The notes beneath the pieces were generated by a model, which was not told the origin of the DNA, ran no database searches, and saw only the letters and a list, made by a program, of their open reading frames with translations. A DNA stretch of 64,000 nt. Origin: Cenarchaeum symbiont of Oopsacas minuta (lineage in GTDB: Archaea; Thermoproteota; Nitrososphaeria; Nitrososphaerales; Nitrosopumilaceae). How positions within the stretch are numbered: the stretch's first letter is position 1; every line of letters starts with the position of its first letter. The stretch lies in the NCBI GenBank assembly GCA_029948415.1, contig JAJIZT010000001.1:305030-369029 (forward strand). The letters run 5' to 3'. Positions 27,459-35,904 of the stretch are shown one piece after another. Position numbers and translations under genes: made by a program.

Positions 27459-28517
27459 TTACTTGAATCTATATCTTAAAACAGCTAGTACAGAATCATT
27501 TATCTCTAGTTTCTTGACAAGATTTGGTGCTGTTACAAATTCAATTTTTGCTGAAGTGTTTTCTGCCATCTCTAGCATTTTCATTATCTCCACATGTTTT
27601 GGATTTGAATGATATCGAGCTGAAACAAAAAGCGTTCCGACGGCACCGACAGTAAGCGCCTTTTTAATTATGGAATTTTTTCTAGCCGTTTTACCTTCTT
27701 TTACTTTTTGTTCAAACTGTTCGAGCATTCCAGAAACACGTTTTTTTCTATATGTATAGAGTTGAGATATCAATTTTTTATGAATGTCTGCAGCAGGTGT
27801 AGAAAATGATACAGTGTAGATAAATCTACATTTTTTCATTAATCGAGGATCAAGTTCATCATGAAACTCTGTTTTTGCAAGACCATTTCCTCCTAGAAAC
27901 AAAATTTTCACATCGCTAGAATCCATCTCTAAAACTTTTTTTGCTACTTTTTTAAAGAAAATGTGTATCTTTGTCTGTCTTGCTCTCAAAAATCTACCTT
28001 GACTTTGTCCACCTTTTCTGTGACGTCCCATCAAATGTATGGAAATTTTAGATTCGTCTAGAATTTTATTCCCTTGTAACATAGTTAACTTTGCTGATTT
28101 ATTATCTAGAATGGCAAGTATTACTTTATAGTCTACTTTTAGAATATCTTTGAAAGGTTTTAGATATGGTTTTTTGCCCAATATGTAGATATACGGTAGT
28201 TTTTTTGAAACAGTGACATGCTTTAAAATTACTTTACCATTTGTAATCCATCCAAACACGCATAGAGTATTTATTACATTTGAACCGAATTTAGGTTCTT
28301 TTTGCAGCTTTACAATTCTTTTCTCAATGGCTAATTCTATTCTTTCTGCTATATCATCACGTTTTGTTTTTTGAAGTAAATTCACCATTTCTGCGCCACT
28401 TCCACGGGGATAATATACAGAGACACAACGATTTTTTATTATACTCAAATCATGAACAAAATTATTAATCTTGTACCATTCACTTGGTGATATTTGATTG
28501 GTATTTATTTTCTTCAA
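27459..28517 (-). CDS. eRF1-family paralogue with GGQ motif (release-factor-like)
   Basis: 352 residues. The middle domain carries GRHRKGGQSQGRF (GGQ at about residues 169-171), the motif by which class I release factors and Vms1/ANKZF1-type hydrolases cleave peptidyl-tRNA. The N-terminal domain lacks a recognisable NIKS stop-codon motif, and the C-terminal domain is short and followed by ARYHSNPKHVEIMKMLE. This is not the normal aRF1 but a paralogue resembling the VLRF1/Vms1-like clade, probably in ribosome rescue or quality control; that role is inferred from family. It stands alone beside the insertion sequence. Confidence 0.68.
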   Translation of the reverse strand: MKKINTNQISPSEWYKINNFVHDLSIIKNRCVSVYYPRGSGAEMVNLLQKTKRDDIAERIELAIEKRIVKLQKEPKFGSNVINTLCVFGWITNGKVILKHVTVSKKLPYIYILGKKPYLKPFKDILKVDYKVILAILDNKSAKLTMLQGNKILDESKISIHLMGRHRKGGQSQGRFLRARQTKIHIFFKKVAKKVLEMDSSDVKILFLGGNGLAKTEFHDELDPRLMKKCRFIYTVSFSTPAADIHKKLISQLYTYRKKRVSGMLEQFEQKVKEGKTARKNSIIKKALTVGAVGTLFVSARYHSNPKHVEIMKMLEMAENTSAKIEFVTAPNLVKKLEINDSVLAVLRYRFK

Positions 28518-28573
28518 TATGTAGAATATTATGTCATAGTATAAAGAGCTATGGCAAACAACACGTATAAAAT

Positions 28574-28957
28574 TTACAATGATACAAGCTTTACTGTATC
28601 CATTTTCTTGTTGATCAGAAAACCTCTAGTCACAGCTTCAATTTTTTTTGATTCTCCATCCAACAAGAATACTTCAACACACCTATCATCATCGATTTTA
28701 TTATGGAGATGTGTTTTAATCAAATCTTCATAATCATGTTTTATCCCTGCTACCTGATCATCAAATTCGTCTGCATGGACTACCGTAAGAAGTGCATTTC
28801 TTTTACCTTTGACACTTTGTTTTTCTTTTTCTTCTTGAAGGAAATTCCGTATACTCGTTCTGATAATTTCAGATCGACCAGTAAATCCGAGTGCCGTTTG
28901 AGCATGATCTAATTCTTTCATCATCGTGTCGTTTAATGAGATTGAAATGATTCCCAT
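28574..28957 (-). CDS. NikR-like ribbon-helix-helix metal regulator
   Basis: About 127 residues. N-terminal ribbon-helix-helix DNA-binding domain (MGIISISLNDTMMKELD ... GRSEIIRTSIRNFL) and a C-terminal ACT-like domain with metal-ligand candidates: HADEF, KHDYE, HLH and RC in the order seen in NikR. It is divergent from a znuACB-type transporter with an inverted repeat between them, so it probably represses that transporter when metal is bound. The metal could be Zn, Mn or Ni. The frame begins at 28978 but the RHH domain begins at the ATG at 28957. Confidence 0.78.
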   Translation of the reverse strand: MGIISISLNDTMMKELDHAQTALGFTGRSEIIRTSIRNFLQEEKEKQSVKGKRNALLTVVHADEFDDQVAGIKHDYEDLIKTHLHNKIDDDRCVEVFLLDGESKKIEAVTRGFLINKKMDTVKLVSL

Positions 28958-28996
28958 GTTTAATGTGTTGTTAAACAATATATAAAATTATGTTAG

Positions 28997-29031
28997 AATT
29001 TAGTAATTAAAATATAATTAATTATTAAATT
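28997..29031. promoter_or_regulatory. inverted repeat, candidate metal-regulator operator
   Basis: AATTTAGTAATTA (28997-29009) and TAATTATTAAATT (29019-29031) are inverted repeats with one mismatch and a 9-base spacer, between the NikR-like gene and the znuA-like gene. NikR binds dyads with spaced half-sites, so this is a candidate operator. The region is extremely AT-rich, which makes chance dyads likelier. Confidence 0.4.
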
Positions 29032-29100
29032 ATATTAAAAATCATTAAATTGTATATGAATATTGTTAAGTTTATATGGTTTATTATTAAATTATAATTT

Positions 29101-30015
29101 ATGAACGTCTTGTTGTATGTTGGAGTTGGTGCAGTCATTGCGATCTTATTTTTTGCAGCATATTTTTGGACTGCCGATGAGATGCCACAACTGGAAACAA
29201 ATAATGATAAAATAAGAATTTACGCTACATTTTTTCCATATTATGAATTTACAAAAAATATAGCTGGTGATAGAGCAGAGACTATGCAATTCATCTCTTC
29301 AAATGCACAAACTCATGAATGGGAACCTAGTGCAAAAAAAATTCAAACATTGACAGAAATTGATATTTTTGTTTATAATGGTCTTGGAGCAGAATCATAT
29401 GTAAATAAGATAATTGATTCTGATCAGTTTAATAATATTGAATTTATCAAAGCTACAGATGGAATTGATCTGATAAAAATAAATGATACAATTGATCCTC
29501 ATATGTGGTTAGATCCAATACTTGTCAAAAAACAAGTAATAAACATCATGAATGGATTAATCAAAGTTGATCCAATAAATGCCCAGTATTATGAGAAAAA
29601 TGCAATGATGTATAATATGAAATTAGATGCATTGGATCAAAAAATAATATCTACACTTTCGACATGCAATAAAAATAAGATAATCACATATCATAATGCA
29701 TTTACTTATTTTGCTGATAGATATGAATTGGAGCTCTTTTCATTGGGTGGTCTAGAATCTGAAAATGAATTTTCATCTTTAAAAATGATTGAATTTATTG
29801 AATATGCAAAAAATAATGACATTAGTGTAATATTTGCTGAAGAATTAGTTGATCCGAGATTAACTGAAATCATAGCTACAGAGATAAATGGTATGGTTTT
29901 GTTCTTTAACCCACTTGAAACCATATCCAATCAAGATGCTTCTAACGGTGTTACATTCATAGATAAAATGGAAGATAATTTAGCAGTATTAGAGAAGGCA
30001 CTTGAATGTCAGTAA
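29101..30015 (+). CDS. znuA: metal ABC transporter substrate-binding protein (ZnuA/TroA type)
   Basis: 304 residues. An N-terminal hydrophobic segment (about 3-23) anchors it outside the membrane. Cluster A-1/TroA features: FFPYYEFTKNIAGD, THEWEPS with a metal-ligand His, DPHMWLDP with a second His, TYHNAFTYF with a third, and FAEELVDP near the end. Four ligand positions suit Zn or Mn. The stop overlaps znuC by ten bases. Regulated with the divergent NikR-like gene, presumably. Confidence 0.87.
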   Translation: MNVLLYVGVGAVIAILFFAAYFWTADEMPQLETNNDKIRIYATFFPYYEFTKNIAGDRAETMQFISSNAQTHEWEPSAKKIQTLTEIDIFVYNGLGAESYVNKIIDSDQFNNIEFIKATDGIDLIKINDTIDPHMWLDPILVKKQVINIMNGLIKVDPINAQYYEKNAMMYNMKLDALDQKIISTLSTCNKNKIITYHNAFTYFADRYELELFSLGGLESENEFSSLKMIEFIEYAKNNDISVIFAEELVDPRLTEIIATEINGMVLFFNPLETISNQDASNGVTFIDKMEDNLAVLEKALECQ

Positions 30016-30815
30016 ATTACGTACTAGACGTACAAAACCTCACTATTGGTTATCGCAATCATATTGCAGTGGATGATATCAGCTTTAATGTTGAAAATGG
30101 AGATCTTTTAGGCATCGTCGGACCCAACGGTGCAGGGAAGACTACTCTCTTTCGGGCAATACTCGGATTACAGCAGTACCATATTGGAAAGATCAAATTA
30201 TTTGGATATGGTTCTAACGAATACGCTCCATTAATATCCATGATTGGATATGTGCCACAAAAAATTGTATTCGATAAGAATTTCCCTGCAACGGTATTTG
30301 ATGTGGTTTCAATGGGTATTATTTCTGAAAATAAAATTGCAAAATGTGCACGTATGGTAAAAAAATTTGGATTTGAATGGAATCAAATTTACAATCTGAT
30401 CCACAAAGAAGAAGAAAAAATAGTAGAGGCGTTGAAAACAGTTGGAATGAATGCACTAAAAGATCGAAGAATAGGTGATCTATCTGGAGGAGAACTACAA
30501 CGAGTATTCATTGCAAAATCCCTGGTAAAAGATCCGCTCTTATTGATTCTAGACGAACCAGTTACCAGCGTTGATGTAGAATCTCAAACAAAATTTTATA
30601 ATGTCATAAAAAAAATAAATAATGAAAACAATGTTACCATAATATGGTCATCGCATGATCTTGATGCACTAGAAAAATATGCTACAAAAGTTGCATGTAT
30701 GAACTGTAAACTATTTTTTCACGATGAAAAGGAAAAATTCTTTTCTGATGAACAAGCTATGAAAAAATATACTGAATCTACCATGCAAATACATATGCAT
30801 GATCATATACACTAG
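30006..30815 (+). CDS. znuC: metal ABC transporter ATP-binding protein
   Basis: 269-residue ATPase. Walker A GPNGAGKTT, Q-loop VPQK, signature LSGGELQRVF, Walker B LLILDEPVTSVD, and H-loop SSHD. A histidine-rich C-terminal tail (MQIHMHDHIH) could bind metal. It overlaps znuA and abuts znuB, forming one operon. Confidence 0.92.
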   Translation: MSVNYVLDVQNLTIGYRNHIAVDDISFNVENGDLLGIVGPNGAGKTTLFRAILGLQQYHIGKIKLFGYGSNEYAPLISMIGYVPQKIVFDKNFPATVFDVVSMGIISENKIAKCARMVKKFGFEWNQIYNLIHKEEEKIVEALKTVGMNALKDRRIGDLSGGELQRVFIAKSLVKDPLLLILDEPVTSVDVESQTKFYNVIKKINNENNVTIIWSSHDLDALEKYATKVACMNCKLFFHDEKEKFFSDEQAMKKYTESTMQIHMHDHIH

Positions 30816-31661
30816 GTGCATTCGTTGACACTTGAAATTCTCACCTATGGATTTATGCAAAAAGCTCTTGTTGCAGGAATTGCAACGGCAGTGGTTTGCT
30901 CTTTTATGGGAACATTTTTGGTCTTGAGGCGTTATGCACTTTTTGGCGATGGGATATCTCATGTAGCGTTTGGAGGTATTGCTGTAGGGTTATTTGTAGG
31001 AATATTTCCTATCTGGACTGCATTTCTAGTGTCAATTCTTGGCGGTCTTGGATTACAAAAACTACGTTCTAGTGCAAAAATATCTGGCGATGCCGCAGTC
31101 GTAGTTGTACTTACATCTGGTCTTGCAGTTGGAGTGATATTAACTAGTCTGTCTGGTGGTTTTTCAATTGATCTGTTTAGTTTTCTGTTTGGTAACATTC
31201 TGCTTGTAGGTACAAAAGATGCTTTGATGATATCTGTAATTGCTGCGGCGATAACCACTGCTCTTATATTATTAAAAAAACAGTTTTTACATCTTACATT
31301 TAACGAAGAGCAGGCAAAAATCGCTGGACTCAACGTTACTTTGTTAAATTATTTGTTTGTGGTTCTTGCTGCAATAACCGTAGTTGTATCCATGAGATTG
31401 GTGGGCATTCTCTTGATCTCAGCATTGATCGTAATACCGAATATTTCTGCAATGATGTTTGGCAAGGGATTTAAAAAAACAGTTGGAATCTCTGTATCTA
31501 TGTCCATATTCTCTGTAATATCTGGCATATTCGTTTCATACCAATTTGATCTAGCTCCGTCTGGAACTATTGTGATAATCGCTGTTGCACTATTACTTGC
31601 CACCATGATTTTTCGTTCGGCAGGTTTGATATCCAAAGTACCAGCAAAAGCGCACACATGA
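30816..31661 (+). CDS. znuB: metal ABC transporter permease
   Basis: 281-residue integral membrane protein of the ABC-3 family with about eight hydrophobic helices. Signature segments: LRRYALFGDGISHVAFGGIAVG and SMRLVGILLISALIVIPN. It starts with GTG directly after the znuC stop. Its stop codon overlaps the target duplication of a miniature inverted-repeat element inserted just behind the gene. Confidence 0.9.
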   Translation: MHSLTLEILTYGFMQKALVAGIATAVVCSFMGTFLVLRRYALFGDGISHVAFGGIAVGLFVGIFPIWTAFLVSILGGLGLQKLRSSAKISGDAAVVVVLTSGLAVGVILTSLSGGFSIDLFSFLFGNILLVGTKDALMISVIAAAITTALILLKKQFLHLTFNEEQAKIAGLNVTLLNYLFVVLAAITVVVSMRLVGILLISALIVIPNISAMMFGKGFKKTVGISVSMSIFSVISGIFVSYQFDLAPSGTIVIIAVALLLATMIFRSAGLISKVPAKAHT

Positions 31662-31667
31662 TTTATT

Positions 31668-31748
31668 GTATGAGGTCACGTCCCTGCCTATAATTATCAA
31701 GAAAGTTCTAGATTTACGCACAAAATTACAGAGTAGCTGACCTTGTAC
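31668..31748 (+). mobile_element. 81-bp miniature inverted-repeat element, copy 2
   Basis: Starts GTATGAGGTCACG and ends GACCTTGTAC, 81 bp. It is flanked by perfect 8-bp direct repeats GATTTATT (31660-31667 and 31749-31756), a target duplication. It is inserted at the stop codon of znuB. Confidence 0.92.
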
Positions 31749-31837
31749 GATTTATTTTATAATGATGTAACAACGATATAGATTAACATTGTAAATTCAT
31801 AACAACATTTAAAATTAAAATAATAATTGCTGCATAT

Positions 31838-32263
31838 ATGAACTCAACTACAGTTATGACCATGGCAGCCATTGTAATAGGATTAGCAGCACTAGGATTG
31901 ATTTTATATGATGTTGATGAAGAATCTTCTGTACCAACCGTACGTGACATTTATCTTTTCAGTAAAGTTGATAAAAATATAGATGAAGAAAAATTTGGAA
32001 TACCTCCTGATCAATTTTCTACTGAACAGATAATAGTCAACAAAGGTGATACAGTAAACGTACATTTCTATAATTTAGAACCAGTAGAAACTCAAGAGCA
32101 TCACACGTTTACTATAAACGGTAAACCGTATAATGTTGATCTTGATATAAACGCAGGAGAAAGTGATATTGTTACATTTACTGCCACCAAAGATGGAATT
32201 TTCAAATACGTATGTACGTATCATGAACCTACGATGGTAGGGAATTTGATAGTTTTAGGGTAA
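31838..32263 (+). CDS. membrane-anchored blue copper protein (cupredoxin)
   Basis: 141 residues. N-terminal membrane helix (about 5-24) followed by a plastocyanin/azurin-like domain. Type 1 copper ligands are visible: His in EHHTF (88 or 89), Cys126, His129 and Met133 in CTYHEPTM. Such proteins carry electrons on the outer face of the membrane and are numerous in ammonia-oxidising thaumarchaea, where they replace cytochrome c. Monocistronic. Confidence 0.88.
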   Translation: MNSTTVMTMAAIVIGLAALGLILYDVDEESSVPTVRDIYLFSKVDKNIDEEKFGIPPDQFSTEQIIVNKGDTVNVHFYNLEPVETQEHHTFTINGKPYNVDLDINAGESDIVTFTATKDGIFKYVCTYHEPTMVGNLIVLG

Positions 32264-32608
32264 TAATTTTTACATATTTTACATCTTTTGATGAGCTCTG
32301 CCCATAGATGAGAAAATTCACTAATAATTCCAACACATTTACCTATAATCCTATCTAAATTAGCAGTATCAAATAGCACTCAAACCATCAAAATGCATAA
32401 ATCTAGATTTTTGAAAATAGTCAATGCTAGAGAGATTAATCCAACATTTGTTACGCCAAAGTTAGATCGTTGCTAATACTTGAAGATTATGACACGACGA
32501 AAAAGCCCAATCCATCTTCTATATAGTAAACTTACATGCACTCGATGTATCAGATAGTCTTCTTTCCTTGGTGAAAATGTAGTATTTACGTTTATGATAT
32601 ATTGAAAA
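32264..32608. other. intergenic region without a recognised gene
   Basis: About 345 bases between the cupredoxin gene and a miniature element. There is no convincing coding frame. A short stretch around 32474-32500 (ATACTTGAAGA) is also found near 38909 beside a transposon remnant, so some of this may be transposon debris. Confidence 0.35.
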
Positions 32609-32689
32609 GTATGAGATCCCGTCCCTGTCTATAATTATCAAGAAAGTTCTACATTTATGCACAAAAATACGGAGTAGCTGACCTTATAC
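32609..32689 (+). mobile_element. 81-bp miniature inverted-repeat element, copy 3
   Basis: Starts GTATGAGATCCCG, ends GACCTTATAC, 81 bp, with several substitutions against the other copies. The flanking 8-mers (ATTGAAAA, AATTTACA) do not match, so it is older or recombined. It lies three bases beyond the stop codon of the restriction enzyme gene on the minus strand. Confidence 0.85.
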
Positions 32690-32692
32690 AAT

Positions 32693-33403
32693 TTACAAAA
32701 CTTTATGCCTATTAGAAAAACAAAGATCTAAATTTTCATGTTTAACTCTAAATCCTGTTCCATGATCATGTGCTCTTCCATTGGCAAACCCAATTCTTAC
32801 ATCTACATAGATTTTTCCATCTATCAATAATTTTATAAAATTATTAAAATCAAATCCACGCATGAGCCATGCTTCATTATAATGAAATTCTTCATTAGAT
32901 CCCGTTTTACGATGATCTGCTTTTACATATAATAAATATTGAGGATATTTTCTTTCAAACGATTCTTTCAAAGTTGTTTTTTCCCAATATGGGAATGTAC
33001 TGTACTTTCCATAATTTGGATGATCTAATTCTATCTTAGAATCATGTATATTTATTATAAAACTATCTTTGCCATTAAGCGTATTTCTTTTTGTAGCATT
33101 GACTGTAGTATGTAATCTTTTTTTACCATCATCTCCCATTATTCCAAAATTATCAAGTAGGATATTATTAACACCACGTGGTTTTGGAGATTTTGTGAAT
33201 AACGATAGCATACTTGATGAATTTTTTCTCACAGATTTTAATTCAGTACTATCCCCATTTGAACCTGGAAAATTATTTTCTGGTATGCCTAGTAAATCTT
33301 CTAATGTCTTACCAACTCCAGTATTATTGGCTCTATGTGTTTTTACATATCCAAGGTTTTTTATTTTTTTTAATTCCTCTACTAGTTGTTCATACCTTTT
33401 CAT
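32693..33403 (-). CDS. MvaI/BcnI-family type II restriction endonuclease
   Basis: 236 residues, close to MvaI and BcnI in length. The N-terminal GVGKTLEDLLGI and NNFPGSNGDSTELKS match this monomeric nicking-type family, with the catalytic Glu and Lys in STELKS as part of an MvaI-type PD-(D/E)XK site. MvaI and BcnI cut CCWGG and CCSGG; the site here is unknown. The methyltransferase gene lies nine bases upstream on the same strand, a normal RM pair. Confidence 0.8.
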   Translation of the reverse strand: MKRYEQLVEELKKIKNLGYVKTHRANNTGVGKTLEDLLGIPENNFPGSNGDSTELKSVRKNSSSMLSLFTKSPKPRGVNNILLDNFGIMGDDGKKRLHTTVNATKRNTLNGKDSFIINIHDSKIELDHPNYGKYSTFPYWEKTTLKESFERKYPQYLLYVKADHRKTGSNEEFHYNEAWLMRGFDFNNFIKLLIDGKIYVDVRIGFANGRAHDHGTGFRVKHENLDLCFSNRHKVL

Positions 33404-33412
33404 GTAAAATCA

Positions 33413-34696
33413 TCAGTATCTCATCATAATGACACTTTCACGTGTCATTGTTTTACCTATATCATTTGTAATATTTTCTGGTGCATTTTTCGAGGGCATT
33501 GATTTATTTGGTATACTTCTATAAATTATTTGTTCGACTTTAAATCCATATTTTTTACCTAATTCTACTAAAATCTGATCCGTCGGTATAACAATTCGTC
33601 TTACGGTTCGATTTGCAACTATAAAACCACAATGACTTTTATCGGGAATTAAATTTTTAGATATTTCATTCAAACATTTATCAAAATCATAAAAAAAAGA
33701 ATATACATCTTTAGTTCTAACTGGTTTTTTGTTATTTAGTGTTAATTTTATATCATTTTTATGAACTTTATCAAGTGTTTTGTTTAACGTTTTAGAACCA
33801 AGATCATCAAAAAACATTTTATGTTTTCCACCAAGTCCAATTTTATCCACAGACAGTACACGTTCTTTCGGAAGATCTAACCAAAGACTCGAAAAACGTG
33901 AAAATTGACCATACGCTACTGTTGTTTTATGATCTCCATATGGTGGAGATGAAACAACCAAGTGAGCTTTATCATCACATAATACGTCAGAATCTAATTT
34001 TGAGAAATTTTTACTGATATCTCTAGAATCGCCACACAATACATGAGCTTTTGCACTTGGTTTTGAATTTACTAGATTATTCATCTTGACAATATTATCT
34101 GTTACAATATTTTTGAATATATCAATAGTTTGTGGCTTGAATGTAGTTTGATCAGTAGGTAACATTCTATGAATTTTCCATGAACCATTACGTTGATAGC
34201 TTGATTTTCTGATTGTTAATGATAGACATATTTTAAAAAAATCCTTTACATCTTTATCCATGATCTTAAATACATGGTATTTTAGAATTGACAATATTCG
34301 TGCAGTATCATCTCCAAACCAATTTGCGATATCCATATCATCAGGTTGACATTCTAAATGATAGTTTCTATCTAAATGATCTCTAGCAGATTTAGATAAT
34401 AATCTATTCAATGTATTATTCATATTTTTAAATATTGGTGTAGTTTTAACTTTGGATAATAATACCGCAAATGGGTTTATGTCTATTCCTATGACTGTAT
34501 TTCCATGTAATATACTTTCCAACAATACGCTCCCAGACCCCATAAATGGATCAAAAACTACATCTGATTTATTGATGGCATATTTTGATATGATCCTTCT
34601 TGCAATCTCTGGATGTAATCGTGCAGGATACAAGTGTAAGGCATGAGTATATTTCCGTGTACTAACATCCAAAAATGTCCATTCAACTTTTTGCAT
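33413..34696 (-). CDS. DNA methyltransferase, probable N4-cytosine type
   Basis: 427 residues. AdoMet motif I appears as FDPFMGSG (around residue 47) and the catalytic motif IV as SSPPYGDH (around residue 252). SPPY in this order is common in N4-cytosine methyltransferases, although N6-adenine specificity cannot be excluded. The N-terminal KYTHALHLYPARLHPEIA is also typical of the group. It should protect the genome against the adjacent MvaI-like nuclease, or against the truncated CfrBI-like enzyme at 35403. Confidence 0.85.
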   Translation of the reverse strand: MQKVEWTFLDVSTRKYTHALHLYPARLHPEIARRIISKYAINKSDVVFDPFMGSGSVLLESILHGNTVIGIDINPFAVLLSKVKTTPIFKNMNNTLNRLLSKSARDHLDRNYHLECQPDDMDIANWFGDDTARILSILKYHVFKIMDKDVKDFFKICLSLTIRKSSYQRNGSWKIHRMLPTDQTTFKPQTIDIFKNIVTDNIVKMNNLVNSKPSAKAHVLCGDSRDISKNFSKLDSDVLCDDKAHLVVSSPPYGDHKTTVAYGQFSRFSSLWLDLPKERVLSVDKIGLGGKHKMFFDDLGSKTLNKTLDKVHKNDIKLTLNNKKPVRTKDVYSFFYDFDKCLNEISKNLIPDKSHCGFIVANRTVRRIVIPTDQILVELGKKYGFKVEQIIYRSIPNKSMPSKNAPENITNDIGKTMTRESVIMMRY

Positions 34697-34858
34697 ATTA
34701 ATTGATTATTGTTAGACTATTTTTGACTTTTGTTTAAGAGCGATCATTTCATTAATATTTTTTAAAAAATTCTATGAAAAACATAACGATCAGATAATAG
34801 ATATTACACATATTGACAAAAAATCAATAGACCGATGTGTATTCTCTCATAAAGATGG

Positions 34859-35096
34859 ATCAATTTTTGATGCATCATGGCCACATAACGAAAAGAGGTA
34901 GTAGGATGTTACGATAGGTTTTAGTAGAATCAATCCGCTCTCATGTGTTGAATGCACCAAAAAGCGATATTTTACAAAAGACTTGCAAAAAAAGAGAGGC
35001 AATTCCAAAGCCGCAGTTGTAGCTGCAGCAAAGACGCTAAACGTCATTTACTGGTTGCTAAAAAATGGGAGAGATTTTGAACAAAATTATAGTTAG
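34859..35096 (+). pseudogene. IS110-family transposase fossil, C-terminal part
   Basis: Reads HGHITKRGSRMLR, then a stop (TAG where the intact copy has Trp TGG), VLVESIRSHVLNAPKS, then shifts frame to KKRGNSKAAVVAAAKTLNVIYWLLK and ends NGRDFEQNYS. This parallels the C-terminus of the intact transposase at 36114-37223 throughout. It is dead because of the stop and the frameshift. The noncoding segment that follows the gene is also preserved. Confidence 0.85.
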
Positions 35097-35258
35097 ATGT
35101 ACAACCGCGAGTAAATGTATGGAGATAATGCTCCGATGTCATAACTGCAGCAATCTCTAGCAAGTGGACGAAGACGGTTGTGGGAATAATGTCCCGAATA
35201 GATGTATGTCTCTCTCACTTTTAATGGGAAAACTACATAGCGAACGCTGTACAATAAT
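35097..35258 (+). ncRNA. fossil copy of the IS110 3-prime structured noncoding segment
   Basis: Immediately after the fossil transposase. It aligns with the segment after the intact transposase (35905-36113, minus strand). Shared hairpins: GGAG-N6-CTCC (35121-35134), GGGA-N6-TCCC (35182-35195) and AGC-GAAC-GCT (35239-35248), plus a long-range ACAACC/GGTTGT pairing. Loops and some stem bases differ between copies while pairing is kept. Confidence 0.5.
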
Positions 35259-35269
35259 ACACAAAAAAG

Positions 35270-35350
35270 GTATGAGGTCACGTCCCTGCCTATAATTATC
35301 AAGAAAGTTCTGCATTCACGCACAAAAATACAGAGTAGCTGACCTCATAC
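35270..35350 (+). mobile_element. 81-bp miniature inverted-repeat element, copy 4
   Basis: Ends GTATGAGGTCA and TGACCTCATAC are perfect 11-bp inverted repeats. It is flanked by perfect 8-bp direct repeats CAAAAAAG (35262-35269 and 35351-35358). This is the best-preserved copy. Confidence 0.94.
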
Positions 35351-35402
35351 CAAAAAAGCACGGAATACTTGAAACATTGCACATAGATACATTCATGATT
35401 TT

Positions 35403-35894
35403 TTATTCTAAATATTCATCGATGAATTTTTCTGTTAATTCTGAATTATATGGAGTGTTTGGTATGTGCAACTCATTTAAACGGCGCGATACTTGTTGCA
35501 ATAAATTAGGATCTGCCATAGCCACCCATTTTATATCCCGTCGATTTAATTCACTTTTGTTTTGATCGGATAATTTGTCTGCCAAGAAAAAAGCTGCATT
35601 TCTAGCCATGGCACCATCTGCACTCTCAGGATTACCTTTTCCCATAAGCTTCACCTCGCATCTAAAACAGTTCCCAATTTCATTTTCTAGAAAAAAATCA
35701 GATTCTCTAGGATTATCTGAAGTATCTATACACGTATTTTTATAATATTTTGCATCCACTTTTAATATTTTACAAAGTGTTACGATTAGAGGTTTTTCTA
35801 TATTTTTCCCCATCGTACTCCAAATTCCGCCGCGTAAGCCGGCACGCATAACAGCTATTGCGTTGATGACAATAAGCGTTTCATTTATAGTCAA
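35403..35894 (-). CDS. CfrBI-like restriction endonuclease, N-terminally truncated
   Basis: At most 163 residues from a TTG start. LRGGIWSTMGKNIEKPLIVTLCKIL and RCEVKLMGKGNPESADG resemble the C-terminal half of CfrBI-type type II enzymes (site CCWWGG in the reference), with the catalytic E and K in CEVKLMG. Reference enzymes are roughly twice as long, and the sequence upstream has stops, so this is a remnant probably cut by the IS110-related rearrangement to its right. The family call rests on memory of the motif and is moderate. Confidence 0.5.
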   Translation of the reverse strand: MTINETLIVINAIAVMRAGLRGGIWSTMGKNIEKPLIVTLCKILKVDAKYYKNTCIDTSDNPRESDFFLENEIGNCFRCEVKLMGKGNPESADGAMARNAAFFLADKLSDQNKSELNRRDIKWVAMADPNLLQQVSRRLNELHIPNTPYNSELTEKFIDEYLE

Positions 35895-35904
35895 TAGACC
35901 TTAT

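Noticed and set aside
35097-35258. Random AT-rich spacer after the IS110 fossil
   Set aside because: Rejected as a description because it aligns with, and shares hairpins with, the segment after the intact transposase.
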